Below are positions 1 through 9,927 of a stretch of 64,000 bases of DNA, in pieces. Position numbers and translations under genes: made by a program. A model generated the notes under the pieces. That model was not told the DNA's origin. It saw only the letters and a list, made by a program, of their open reading frames with translations, and made no database searches. Positions within the stretch are counted from its first letter, which is position 1; each line of letters starts with the position of its first letter. This DNA comes from Fagopyrum homotropicum (Eukaryota > Streptophyta > Magnoliopsida > Caryophyllales > Polygonaceae), in assembly GCA_033239125.1 (NCBI GenBank), contig BSWB01000005.1, positions 103,663,994 through 103,727,993 of the forward strand, in the 5' to 3' direction.

Positions 1-17
1 TTGGGCGAACAAGTTTT

Positions 18-35
18 TGGCGCCGTTGCCAGGGA
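18..35 (+). other. Primer-binding site, tRNA-Asp type (E1)
   Basis: Starting 7 bases after the LTR end CGAACA, the sequence TGGCGCCGTTGCC then AGGGA matches the 3' end of plant tRNA-Asp with one mismatch (A for G at position 31). The same site occurs in elements A, C, D and E3. Confidence 0.85.
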
Positions 36-136
36 TTTGGTCTAGACCAATTTCGGTTTTCGGTTGTCTGGCTTGGGAGCTTTTGTTTTTTCTTTTAATC
101 TTTTCGATATGAGTTTTTGAGTTTTCAGGTTCACCA

Positions 137-1213
137 ATGGCTGCATGTAGCAATAAACCTGCATTTGATCCAGCATGGTTTGCATGGCAAGGTGCTAGGG
201 CGGACCATTATGAATATTTGGAAGAGAAATACACCTTCTATTGGTTTGACAGCGAAAGAGAACGTGAACAAACCATTGAATATGAATTTGCAAAATGGGA
301 AAAGCTGCACTACCCAAAGAAGGTTAAGAAGAAACCTCCCAAAGATGCGGAGGACTCGAAATTTGAAGAATTGTTGAAGAAATTTGAGATGATCGAAGAA
401 AAATTCAAAGCCTATGAGGAAGATCATTTAAAAGTGATGGAAGACACAAAAAAGAATATTTCCAAGATTGAAAAAGCCAGGGAAAATCGTTCACCTAGAA
501 AGGAAGAATTACAAGTTTCAAGCGTTCTTCCGCTCGAATCTGAAGCTCCTCTTGAAGTCCTCATTGAAGAAGAGGAAGAAGTGGAGAACCTTAGCCAAAT
601 TACTGAAATTGTGGCCAAGGTTGAAGAGGATCCAGCTAAGTTGGGACATATTTCATGTGTGGATCATCATCCCAACATGAAACTTGTCCCAAGCCTTGAA
701 GAACTTTACAAGGTACATTCTCTTACTTCATTTGGAAGTCCTATTAAAATTTCTGATTTTTTCAGGAATGCACCGGAGAGTTGGAGGTCTCTTCCAAAAG
801 AACCTCCTAAGGTGAAGATGAAGCCTCCATTGAAATTGCTGGAAGAAGATGCTCCTTGGACTACAAGGAGTAAATTTGGCAAGCACTTCAACGCTAATGC
901 CAATAAGTATTTGTTATTCAAGTATGGGGTCATTGACATGACGAAGACCATACATCATCCCCAAGCTGGAGATGGGGAAGTTAGGAGGATTGTCGAGAAA
1001 CTGATTTCTCGATCTAGGAAAGGATGGGACACAAGGCTGAATTATGTCCCATTAAAGCATAGGAAAGCTACAAGGATTCCGGTGAGAATCAAACCGTACA
1101 AGCTTGTACGTGGGAGATATTACCACTTACCGGTGAAATTAGGAACCGGAACCTTTTTTGTGGAATTATATGATGAGTTTGATGAGAAATCCAAGATGTT
1201 CAAGGTACATTGA
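137..1213 (+). CDS. Unknown 358-aa protein carried by nonautonomous element E1
   Basis: An uninterrupted ORF lies where gag-pol would be in an autonomous relative. I do not recognise the family. It starts at the first good ATG after the primer site and ends with TGA at 1211-1213, 17 bases before the post-pol box. Residues about 1-60 are rich in aromatic and charged residues. Residues about 65-120 are Lys/Glu-rich and probably form a coiled coil. Residues about 130-165 are acidic. The C-terminal half (about 185-358) has Trp, Pro and basic patches. There is no zinc knuckle, DTG/DSG protease site, YxDD, signal peptide or membrane segment. Every full-length pol gene nearby carries stops or deletions, so an intact frame of this length suggests a recent insertion or selection. 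It could be a captured host fragment or a strongly diverged gag-like protein. The function is unknown. Confidence 0.6.
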   Translation: MAACSNKPAFDPAWFAWQGARADHYEYLEEKYTFYWFDSEREREQTIEYEFAKWEKLHYPKKVKKKPPKDAEDSKFEELLKKFEMIEEKFKAYEEDHLKVMEDTKKNISKIEKARENRSPRKEELQVSSVLPLESEAPLEVLIEEEEEVENLSQITEIVAKVEEDPAKLGHISCVDHHPNMKLVPSLEELYKVHSLTSFGSPIKISDFFRNAPESWRSLPKEPPKVKMKPPLKLLEEDAPWTTRSKFGKHFNANANKYLLFKYGVIDMTKTIHHPQAGDGEVRRIVEKLISRSRKGWDTRLNYVPLKHRKATRIPVRIKPYKLVRGRYYHLPVKLGTGTFFVELYDEFDEKSKMFKVH

Positions 1214-1229
1214 GTCATCTATGGAGATA

Positions 1230-1280
1230 GGTCCAGCTAGCGACGTTAAACCAAGCACTTCTTGGGAGGCAACACAAGGT
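1230..1280 (+). other. Conserved post-pol stem-loop box (E1)
   Basis: This 51-base block directly follows the ORF. It contains CCAAG (1251-1255), loop CACTT and CTTGG (1261-1265), a short hairpin. The same block occurs after pol in C (26118-26168), D (53548-53598, minus) and G (62759-62810, minus). Its role is unknown; a splice, readthrough or RNA-structure role would fit. Confidence 0.6.
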
Positions 1281-1649
1281 AATGCATTTTTTTCCCTTTT
1301 CTTTTTCTTAGGATAGTTAGCTTGTTTGTTTTGTTTTTGCTTTGTTTTTTTGTTTTTCTCGATGCGCTCTCGGTTTGTTTGTGTCATGGATCGCAGGAAC
1401 TAGGTATAATCTTGAGGAATTGATGGAAAAAGGCAATAAAAATGTGCCTAAGGACGTTTTCAAGGAACAAAAGGCAAGAAATCGACTTACCAAAAGAAGA
1501 TCGGTCGATTTAGGCTTCAGAACAAGTCGATTTTTGACAACAGAAAGAAAAATCGACCCAGAGATCGACCCCCTCAGGAAAAATCGGGCCGACAAAAAAA
1601 TCGGGCAGAAAACTCGGCCGATTTTTTGAAAAATCGGTCGATTTTTTCA

Positions 1650-1680
<31 letters not shown>

Positions 1681-1868
1681 TTTTTTTCCGGAAAATTTTT
1701 GTTCGGCCAAAAGACGTTCCCCTTCTTCATTCTTCGACACCGATTGGAATATCCGGAGTTCCCTATTGAGCTTATATAGACTCCCACCATCACCACTCAA
1801 TGAATGATTCGCCATGCCTGATTCCCCATCTTACATTGTGAGTATCCTTTTCTTCCTTTTCTTTTCTT
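1281..1868 (+). other. E1 3' untranslated region with ATCG..CGAT palindromes
   Basis: No credible gene. Between 1479 and 1648 there are about eight full or half copies of an ATCG-NN-CGAT motif. The clearest (1628-1648) has arms AAAAATCG and CGATTTTT around GT. An A-rich run and a short (AT) run follow (1649-1690). The same motif type occurs in the LTRs of element A. Confidence 0.6.
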
Positions 1869-1908
1869 CACATTGGGGACAATGTGAGTTTTAAGTATGG
1901 GGTGGAGG
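1869..1908 (+). other. Hairpin plus polypurine box (E1)
   Basis: CACATTG-GGGA-CAATGTG (1869-1886) is a perfect 7-bp stem with a 4-base loop. It is followed by AAGTATGGGGTGGAGG (1893-1908), which resembles a polypurine tract. Equivalent boxes are in A, C, D and G, where it lies well inside the element rather than at the LTR edge. Confidence 0.65.
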
Positions 1909-1919
1909 TATTTGCAATA

Positions 1920-2018
1920 CCAGTAAGATCTAGTGAACTTGTTGTCAAGCTAGGGTCAGGAACCATTCTGAGGTCCTAACACGTAGCACTCTGAGTCCTA
2001 TGGATTTGGGGTGTTACA
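1920..2018 (+). repeat. Truncated 5' LTR of E2
   Basis: Only the last 99 or so bases remain, ending GGGGTGTTACA. They align with the reverse complement of 47732-47830 in element E. The left edge is a junction with E1. Confidence 0.75.
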
Positions 2019-2022
2019 AACT

Positions 2023-2034
2023 TGGTATCAGAGC
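2023..2034 (+). other. Primer-binding site, initiator tRNA-Met type (E2)
   Basis: TGGTATCAGAGC lies 4 bases after the LTR end. This is the standard complement of the plant initiator tRNA-Met 3' end used by many Ty3/gypsy and copia elements. Confidence 0.9.
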
Positions 2035-2315
2035 CTTAGGTTGACAACAATGACACTTACAATATTCTTGAAAAGCCAAATAGATATATAAGTAGAAACC
2101 GAAAAGGGTCTGAGTTTTAAAAAGGAATTTGGTTTTAAACTTTGTACACAATCGGTTTGGGAAAGAATGTACGGGAAACCATCACCCTTTTGCGAATCTC
2201 GGCAATTTAGTTTGTATGCTGGATTGTAGTTATTATTCTGGATTGGATTATTATTATATATATATATATACACAACATAAGTGTGACTTATACGTTAGTT
2301 ATGTTTATACCAGAG

Positions 2316-3720
2316 ATGGCTCATACTAGAGCAACCTCTGTAGGAGGACGAGCTAGAGGTAGACTAGCTCTTCCTCTGGCAGTTTTAGGTCGTGGAAGAG
2401 CTACTAGACCTCTAGTAACTAGGGGTCCGGGTAAAATCCCCATTGGTGATTTGCCAGAGGCGGAAGTTAGAGAGGAAGAGGTTGCTGAGAGCGTAGTTCC
2501 CGAGGTTGGGGACAAGATGGCAGCGAGACCGAGAGCTCAAGTGGTACGGTCAGTTGGGACGGATCATGTCTTGATGGGAGGAACTGAGTTTCGTGAGTAC
2601 ATTCGTCAGGTGGAGAAGACAACTAGGCAAGTAGACGTGCCTAAGATCCACCAGCGCCTACGGGATCAGCTGAGGTCTCACAAAGACCGGCATAGGTGCC
2701 AGATGCACCGGCACGAGCAAATAAGGTTGCTAGTGCTCAGGAGGAGACGAGAGCACCATGACCGGATTCTTGGCTGAAGACTTGTCACGAGATGGGAGTA
2801 CCCACTTTCGCTGGAATGGAGGGTCTTGAGGTCGAGCTTAGGATTGGTTATGTGGACTCAACACTAGAGTCGATTAGATGCCCAAATGATAGACGAGTGG
2901 AGTTGGCGTAGACTCTATTCCGGGACTTAGTACAACATTGGTGGAGGACCATGCGGAGTCCGGTCACTAGACACGATCAGATGAGGAGTCTCATCAGAGA
3001 ACGTTTCTGGCTGGCCTCACTAAAGAGAGAGAAACTGCAAGACTTCATGGAGGCTGGTTTTGAGGAAGTTCCTGTATCCGAGGCGATCAAGAGGTTCTAG
3101 GAGGAGCTTGCATTACTGGGCCCAACTACACCTCTAGAGGACCAGCATGTATACTTGTTCTTCCGTAGACTGAGAGAGAGTGCTCACACCTATATGGAAG
3201 GTTTTCATTGTGATTCTCTGATAGATTATCAAGATTGAGCCTCACCGTACGACAGAGAGCGAATTGGACATAGGAGGGCTTCTCAAACCGGAGGGTCTGA
3301 GAAGAGACAGAGCATAGGTCAGACCAGTACTACTACTAGAGTATTAGGGCGGAGTTAGATGTAGGAGCACTCGAGTGGTCCATCGACTACACATACTTCT
3401 AATAGGGGACCACAATGTTTCAACCGCGGAGGGTATGGACATATATGGCCTGGGTGCAGGTAGCCATCAACGACTTTCTACACATGTGGCATGCTAGTCC
3501 ACCGAGTAACCTTTGTTATCAGGGCAAGTCCCCTTCACAACAAGGTTCTTCCCTTGCTAGTGCAGCTGGTGGAGGCGGACAGAGATCGTCTCAGTACTAG
3601 ACCTCCGGACAACAACAGGTCCTAGATTATCCTTCTACACAGGGTTCCGCACCAGGACTGAGTAGAGGAAGACTGTGGTGGAGGTACCACTCATACTAGA
3701 GGAGCTCAGGGCCGAGTTTT
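2316..3720 (+). pseudogene. gag of E2, several stops and frameshifts
   Basis: The likely start is the ATG at 2316 (MAHTRATSV). The N-terminus is Arg/Gly-rich and open to 2777. After a frameshift, gag-like sequence continues with recognisable capsid phrases (VPTFAGMEGLEVELRIGYVD, and later QHWWRTMRSPVTRHDQ) but is cut by stops at about 2910, 3100 and 3236. A zinc-knuckle remnant (CFNRGGYGH) lies near 3417. The gag polyprotein would form the cytoplasmic virus-like particle. It is not functional here. Confidence 0.7.
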
Positions 3721-3724
3721 TGAG

Positions 3725-4129
3725 TTGAGGAGAGTTGAGGAGCCAGTAGCGCCAACTACTACAGGTACCATTCTGATTAGTGGTTTACCTGTTAGAGTAC
3801 TTTTTGATACGGGTGCTACGCACTCATTTATTTCTAATGCATGCATAGATCGTTTGGCTTTATACACGGTAGAGGGGATACCCTTTATTATAGGGTTACC
3901 CGATAGAGGTAGGGTTAGAGGTACCCGCGAGATACACGATTATCCCATTCGTTTGGGAAATCGTGATTGGCATGTAGACTTCTTTGTCATGTACTTAGTA
4001 CATGAAGAAGTCATTTTAGGGATGGATTGGATGGACCGTCATGGTGCGGTTCTAGATATCGGTAGGCGGACCGTGTCTGTTACTACCGAGCAAGCCAAAT
4101 TAAGATTTTCCGAGGTTGGGACCCTGTAA
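3725..4129 (+). pseudogene. Aspartic protease fragment of E2
   Basis: This 134-codon open segment contains the active-site motif VRVLFDTGATHSFIS (DTGA) and, later, VILGMDWMDRHGAVLD, the typical retropepsin pair of Ty3/gypsy Pol. The frame closes at 4129, before the RT, so the polyprotein is broken. The catalytic Asp is intact. In an active element it would cut Gag-Pol in the particle. Confidence 0.8.
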
Positions 4130-4304
4130 AGTCTGGTACTGTCATCAGTGTAGTCGAGCAGCGAGGCTAATTGGATAGGGTTGCGAGGCCTTCTGGTATT
4201 ACGCCATTAAGGACAGCGAGAGTTCGACATTACAAGATAATCTCGTCATATGCGAGTTCATCGACGTTTTTGACGAGCCATCCAGCTTACCGCCACATTG
4301 AAGC

Positions 4305-5580
4305 GTGGATTTCTGCATTGAGTTAGAGTGGAAGAGATCGATCTCGAAGGCACCATACTGTATGGCGCCTATCGAGTTGCTAGAACTGCAGAGGAAACTC
4401 GAGGAGTTAGCAGAGAAGGGTTTCATACACCCTAGCATTTCCCCTTGGGGTGCACTGGTACTTTTTGTGCAGATGAAGGACGGATCGATGAGGTTGTGCA
4501 TCGATTACCGAGAGTTGAATAAGGTGACCATCAAGAACAAGTACCTATTATGCCGTATTGACGACTTGCTAGATCAACTACAGGGAGCTTTTGTGTTTTC
4601 CCGGATAGATTTGAGGTCCGGATATCACTAGCTGAGGTGAGAGAGCAAGATGTTCCCAAGACGGCATTTTGGACACGATATGGCCACTACGAGTTGTTGT
4701 GATACCATTCGGGCTCACGAATGTGCCCACCGTCTTTATGAAGTTGATGAATGGTATTTTTATCAACTTTCTGGATCAATTTGTGGTGGTCTTCATTGAT
4801 GACATCTTGGTGTACTCTCGAAGAAGAGAGGAACATGCAAGACATTTGAGGACGGTGTTACGACTTTTGCAAGATAGAGAGCTGTACGCCAAGCTCTCTA
4901 AGTGCAAGTTGTGGATGTCTGAGGTGGCCTTTATGGGTCACATGGTTTCCACCGAGGAAATGAAGGTTGATGCAGAGAAGATTAAGTCAGTAGCAGCATG
5001 GACGACACCGACAAATGTCAAGGAAGTACGCAACTTCCTTGGGTTAGCCGGATATTACCGTCGGTTTGTGGAAGGGTTTTTTGTGATCGCCCGACCACTT
5101 ACCAAACTGTTGAGGAAGACTACCCGATTATTATGGTCCGATCCGTGTACTCAGAGTTTTGAGGAGCTCAAGAGGAGATTGACTTCCGCTCCCATCTTAG
5201 CACAACCAAAGGGAACTGAGGATTTTGTGGTATATAGCGACGCATCCAAGCTAGGCCTGGGATGTGTCTTGATGCAACGAGGTAGCGTAATCGCTATGCG
5301 TCTTGACAGTTGAAGAAGTATGAGGAGAATCACCCGACTCATGACCTCGATTTAGCTGCAGCGTTTCACACTTTGAAGATTTGGCGGCATTACTTGTATG
5401 GAGTTACATGTCAGATCTTCACAGAGCATAAGAGTGTGAAGTATATTTTTACTCAACGGAAATTGAATAACCGCCAGAGAAGATGAATCGAGCTGATTAA
5501 GGACTTTGACCTTGATATTTTTTATCACCCAGAGAAGACGAATGTAGTGGCCGATGCCTTAGCAGGAAGACGCCTTAAGA
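4305..5580 (+). pseudogene. Reverse transcriptase and RNase H of E2
   Basis: RT begins near 4305 (finger motif MRLCIDYRELNKVTIKNKY), is cut by a TAG and frameshift after GYH at 4631, and resumes at 4669. The catalytic box FIDDILVYS (about 4793-4820) is intact. The connection region FLGLAGYYRRFVEGF and RNase H start VVYSDASKLGLGCVLMQ follow. The frame breaks again at about 5311. The RNase H end is recognisable near 5539-5570 (VVADAL). It would copy RNA to DNA in the particle but is inactive because of the breaks. Confidence 0.85.
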
Positions 5581-5759
5581 GAAGGCGATAGTGAGATTGA
5601 CAACTTAACCTTAGTTGCAAAGAGATCTAGCATGACTAGAGTTGAACATTTAGTTTCCCGATACAAATAGTCATTTGTCTAAGTTAGAGATTCTACTTGA
5701 TCTATTGGGAGAGATCCAATAGAAGTAGGAAGCATGTCCTACGTTGAGACGGATCTGAG

Positions 5760-7090
5760 ATAGGATGCCTCGAGGTGAGACCCCACAGTTCACCATAGGT
5801 GCCGATGGAGTGATGAGACGCCGCGAGCACATTTGTGTACCCTTTGATATAGAGTTGAGGCATAAGATTCCGCAGAAGGATCACACTACACCTTACTTAA
5901 TGTACCCAAGTACGAGTAAGATGTATCAAGATGTGAGACGTTCATTTTGGTAGGGCGGGATGAAGACCGACGTGGCTAGATTTGTAGCCCTGTGTGTAAC
6001 CTATCGGTAGGTCAAGATAAAGCTCTATAGACCTGGAGGAGAATTCCATTCGCTGCTAGTGCCGCAATGGAAGTGGGAGGACATCTTCATGGACTTTGTT
6101 ACTGGCTTGAAGCGAGGAGGAGCTTCGATGCTATATGGGTTATAGTTGATAGACTGACAAAGACGGCCCGTTTTATCCCTATTCAGGAAACGCGGCCGGT
6201 AAGTTGGCTAGCTGAGGAGTTCACTAGGCAGATAGTGAGACTCCGTGGAGTACCGATGGCAATTGTCTTTGATAGAGATGGATGTTTTACCTCACGTTTT
6301 TGGCAGCAGGTGCATACTGCCTTGGGTACGAGCCTCCATTTTACGACGGCTTTTCATCCTCAGTCCAATGGTCAGTCGGAGATGACTATAAAGACCTTAG
6401 AGGATATGTCGAGAGCTTGCGTGCTAGACTGGGGACAAGTGTGGTCACATCACCTCCCATTGGTTACATTTTCGTATAACAAGAGCTAACATGCGTCGAT
6501 CAGGATGGCTCCTTATGTTGGGATAAGCCGAGTAGTATCAGTGGTATAGCTCCAGAGTAGATACATGATGATATAGCCCGAGTGACATTGATCAGAGAGC
6601 GGATGCTGGTCCCACAGAGTCGCTAGATGTTGTATGCAGGCAAGAGGCGTCGGGCTCTTGTGTTCAGGGTTGGAGATTATGTGTGGTTGAGAGTGTCACA
6701 GACGCGAGGCGTCAAACATTTCGACATTAAAGGGAAGTTGAGTCCTCGATATGTCAGACCTTTTGCGATCTTAGAGCGAGTTGGGAGGTGGCATACCGAC
6801 TTGCGTTTCTACCCAAACTAGAGGGCGTTCACCTAGTCTTTCATGCGTCTCAGCTGAGGGAGTACATACCAAATCCGAGGCACATTGTTAGTTATGAGGA
6901 CTTAGTAGTTGTGCTGGACCACACGTTTGTTGAATATCCAGTGGTTGTCCTAGATCAGTGTACGAGACGCTTGCGCTCGAAGAACATTCCTATGTTGATG
7001 ATAAAGTGGTCCAGATGGGGGCCGATGAAGCTACATGGGAGACGGAAGATAGTATCCAGAGGAACTATCCCGAGTTTTATGAAGAGATAG
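5760..7090 (+). pseudogene. Integrase with chromodomain-like tail of E2
   Basis: The N-terminal zinc domain is decayed (one Cys of the CxxC pair is Tyr near 6005). The catalytic core is readable from 6067 to 6489: Asp in the DFVTGL region (read in a neighbouring frame), Asp in AIVFDRDGCF and Glu in HPQSNGQSEMTIK. Stops separate this from 6627-6821 (DYVWLRVSQTRGVKHFDIKGKLSPRY, the GPY/F-type segment). At about 6960-7090 a stretch resembles a type-II chromodomain (RSKNIPMLMIKWSR, then EATWE-like codons in another frame). Chromodomain integrases steer insertion to heterochromatin; that role is family knowledge. Confidence 0.75.
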
Positions 7091-7408
7091 CTGCATCTGG
7101 AGGTTAATGAGAGAGTTGTAGTTTTATCTTGGTGAGATGTGTGATGACTTGATATTATGTGATATTATGTGCTTTTGTTTTTGTGCTGGATGTGATGTGT
7201 GATCGTATTAGATCTTGTTGTGCTAGCACGAGTTGTGATTATAATTTCTCAGGAGATGGTTTTACCTCTATGCTATCAAGTTGAGATTATAGTTGAGGGA
7301 TATGTTATGCCTTCACGATTTTTGAGTGTGTATACCTCGGCGTTCGAGGCCGAGATGATGTGGGACTGTTCAAGTTTTGGGACGAAACTTGTTTTTAGGG
7401 GGATCTGA
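7091..7408 (+). other. E2 3' untranslated region and polypurine tract
   Basis: No gene. The last bases before the LTR (CTTGTTTTTAGGGGGATCTGA, about 7388-7408) hold a short purine run that would prime plus-strand synthesis. Equivalent sequence is at 49580-49600 in E on the minus strand. Confidence 0.6.
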
Positions 7409-8215
7409 TGTAACAACCATGCTACTATTTGGATCCCGCGATTGCGCCTCGTCTAGGCCGTAGTCGCGGTGCCGTGGTCGCGGGGAGGTTGACCCACGGT
7501 CACGGTTTTGCAGGGTAAACGGCCCACATTTTAGCCGCCATCCTTTCTTCCTTCGCCTTTTTCATTTTCCTCTTCCTTCGTAGGGAAGGTTTGTGACTTC
7601 TCCCATATTGTTCTTCTTCTCCTCTTACACTCATTCTCTCCTTATTATCCTTTCCTCTCCTTCTTTCTTTTCTTGCTTGAATCTTCCTCCAAAATGATGT
7701 TGAAGATGTGGATGATGATGCTGGTGGCTATGGATTGAGGTTGGAGTAGCTTTGGGTAGTTTGGTTTCCATTTGTTCATCTAAGAAAGAGTGGTGAGATT
7801 TTCTTCCTTATTTTCTTCCTCTTCTTCTTTCTTCCTTGTTTTGAAAACCAACAAGAATAATCTTGTTTATTTTAAAAGTTTGTTATGTGGAATATGTTGA
7901 TGAAGTTAAGCTAAGTTTGGAATCCTTCGAAGGGAGGAAGAGATCGAGAAGAGAAGCTGACAGAAGCAAAGGAGCGAGGTTTTGCTGTGAACCCGCACCC
8001 ACGCCGGCTTGTCGCTACACCCGCGTATGGAGTGGAGCCGCTGCACCCGCGCCTCACCTCAGCCGCACCCGCACTTTCGGGCAACGCCACCGCACTCGTG
8101 CCTCTCTATGGTTGCGCCCGTGCTTTGCTCAGGACATACCAAGTCCTTTGGTATGTCTTTCCTTTCCTCTTGGGTTATGACTTCCTTGTAGAAGCCTGCT
8201 AGGCTGGATATATAT
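7409..8215 (+). repeat. 3' LTR of E2, truncated
   Basis: It starts TGTAACAACC directly after the purine tract. It contains CG-rich segments with CCGTGG/CGCGG-type half palindromes (7424-7516 and 7987-8110). It ends near a TATATATA run at 8208-8218, where element E3 begins, so roughly half of the about 1.85-kb LTR seen in E is missing. Confidence 0.7.
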
Positions 8216-8605
8216 ATACATGATGATGGGTTGATTATGTTGGAATCCCTTGAGAGGCTTTGAGAATTTGACGAATACAACTCTGGGTGGTGGTATATGC
8301 TTAGCCAGATCAATTATAGTTCTAGGTAAGTACACTCTCTCATTTTTGCCTCTTTTGGGCATTCCTCTATGCATCTCTTCATTGTACATGCCCTCTCTAG
8401 CAAGATCCTCTTGATGTTAATACCCTAGCCTCAAGATAGACAATCATTTGCCTTTGAAGTTCTTCTCTCTCTCGCTTGAACCATGTTTCTCTTAACTTTG
8501 GATTCCGGATCCGCATTGCAATCCCTTCTTTTCTTTTCTTCCTTAACTTTGAATTCTTTGATCGGGATCAAACAGTTCTAATTCCTTGTTGGCACTTCTT
8601 GGCAT
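8216..8605 (-). pseudogene. gag N-terminal fragment of E3
   Basis: Starting at the ATG at 8605, the reading begins MPRSANKELELFDPDQRIQ, which resembles Athila/Tat gag starts (compare FDPELEK and YDPEPEK in A and D). Stops and frameshifts follow. A later piece (8389 downward, MYNEEMHRGMPKRGKNERVY) stays in gag-like sequence until the junction near 8216. It is not functional. Confidence 0.5.
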
Positions 8606-8722
8606 ACACAAGAATCACCTACAAGTCACAAACACACTCACACACAAAAGTGCATCAAAAGTAACACAACACTTAAACTTCTAATGAACTCTTCTTAAAA
8701 AAAGTCAAGCAATCAATATTCT

Positions 8723-8737
8723 CCGACAACGGCGCCA
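8723..8737 (-). other. Primer-binding site, tRNA-Asp type (E3)
   Basis: The minus strand reads TGGCGCCGTTGTCGG, one mismatch to the tRNA-Asp complement, 6 bases inside the LTR end (ACATCA). Confidence 0.8.
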
Positions 8738-8743
8738 AAAACT

Positions 8744-9908
8744 TGATGTGAGGTGAGAACACTACTCAAAACCACATATTACCGCAAGTAGACGGACGTG
8801 TCAATGTGATTATATGGTTATAGCATCAAGGTCAAGATCCCAAGGGACTATGTATATATTAACAAGTCTCAAGAGTAATAGAAAAGGTTTAAGTGTGTAA
8901 AATGAAAAGAAAAAGGGTCATCAAGTGATCAACTTCTTGGGCTTGGGGTAACAAGTATCAAGTAACAAGAACCAATTATCAAGTATGAGAAACCACTGGT
9001 CTTGGGGCTATTACTCCCAAACCATAGCTAGTAGCATGCTGAAACATGTTGTGTTCATTCAATAAAGGCAAATGTGAAGGTTATAAGCACAAAGGTAGCA
9101 TGTTGTTAGATGAGCTTTGCCATAGCTTTTGGCTTGTGTCAACTAGTATGCATCACATGGTATTTTCTATTTGTACACTAGTTGATCAAGCTTAATATCA
9201 GCTATTAATTATCTTAGACAATTTAAGCATCATATGGTGTTTGCTATTTGCTTATACCATCCATCATAATCATAGTTTGGACAATAACATCACAAGTACG
9301 GTGATCCCATTACTCTATTATTTTAAGCATCTCAACATTGCACAATCGTCCTTGTATTACTTATTGGTCTTAACTTAGATGATTAACTCACATATCATTC
9401 ATTTATGCTTCGATATATACAATGTGTGATAGGAACAATCTAAACTATCTCTAGTCTACCATCCCACATTCAAAATAAGTCCAAACATGGAATGAATTAT
9501 AAGTAAACTAGATCCCTAGTATATGATTCTAACATGTTTTTTTGTTCCTTCAAATCATAATCACAACATAAGAACAATACTAGTCTAGCATGATTTGGGG
9601 ATTTTCACCCCAAAACCTAAAAAGGGAACTACTCACCCAACATGGAAAATCTCAACATGAAAACAGTAGAAACACATGAGATGTTAGCAAAGTATACAAC
9701 AAATAAGGAATGTAGGAAAAATAATGGACGAATTTGGATTTACCAATCCAAAGATATGGCCAAAATAAGATGAGTATAAGATCTAACACGAACAATTGTG
9801 AAGAACACCAACACTTCTTTGATTGGCCCAAATTCGCCCAATTCAACTTCCCAAATGATGTTTTTTTACCACTATTGCTACACTAATGAGAGAGAGTTGG
9901 CTACTACA
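8744..9908 (-). repeat. 5' LTR of E3
   Basis: No coding potential. The inner edge is fixed by the primer site and the CA end at 8744. The outer edge (TGTAGTAGCC on the minus strand at 9908) is the best TG start before element B and is uncertain. This LTR has few CpG and none of the dispersed palindromes found in the other families. Confidence 0.5.
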
Positions 9909-9927
9909 ATGCTTGCTTGATACATTT

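Larger units (their letters stand above)
1..1918 (+). mobile_element. E1: nonautonomous Athila/Tat-like LTR element, 3' truncated
   Basis: Bases 1-11 end in CGAACA and are the last bases of a 5' LTR that lies outside the window. A tRNA-Asp primer site follows. The first 100 bases after it closely match the 5' untranslated region of element A (minus strand, 33060-33146), so E1 is probably a nonautonomous partner of the A family. It carries one intact ORF (137-1213), the post-pol stem-loop box, a stretch rich in ATCG..CGAT palindromes (1479-1648) and the hairpin/purine box (1869-1908). There is no gag, RT or integrase. Its right end abuts a truncated E2 LTR at about 1918-1922, so its own 3' LTR is missing. 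Confidence 0.75.
1920..8215 (+). mobile_element. E2: decayed Tekay/Del-like Ty3/gypsy element
   Basis: The order is a truncated 5' LTR (about 1920-2018), initiator tRNA-Met primer site (2023-2034), gag, protease, RT, RNase H, integrase with a C-terminal chromodomain-like tail, and a 3' LTR starting TGTAACAACC at 7409. The RT and connection residues (FIDDILVYS, FLGLAGYYRRFVEGF) are typical of the Tekay/Del chromovirus clade. All coding parts carry several stops or frameshifts. The first 100 bases match the end of the minus-strand LTR of element E near 47732. The 3' LTR breaks off at a (TA) run near 8205-8225. Confidence 0.85.
8216..9908 (-). mobile_element. E3: 5' end of an Athila/Tat-like element
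   Basis: On the minus strand this reads LTR (9908 to 8744), primer site (8737 to 8723), leader and gag start (ATG at 8605). The body of the element is missing beyond about 8216, where it meets the E2 LTR. The LTR carries the weak ccgcaagtagacgg hairpin motif (8782-8795) seen in other Athila/Tat LTRs here. The right LTR edge is estimated from a TGTAGTAG start on the minus strand. Confidence 0.6.

Noticed and set aside
18..35. tRNA-Asp gene at the TGGCGCCGTTGCC sites
   Set aside because: Only the complement of the tRNA 3' end is present, next to LTR ends; there is no cloverleaf.
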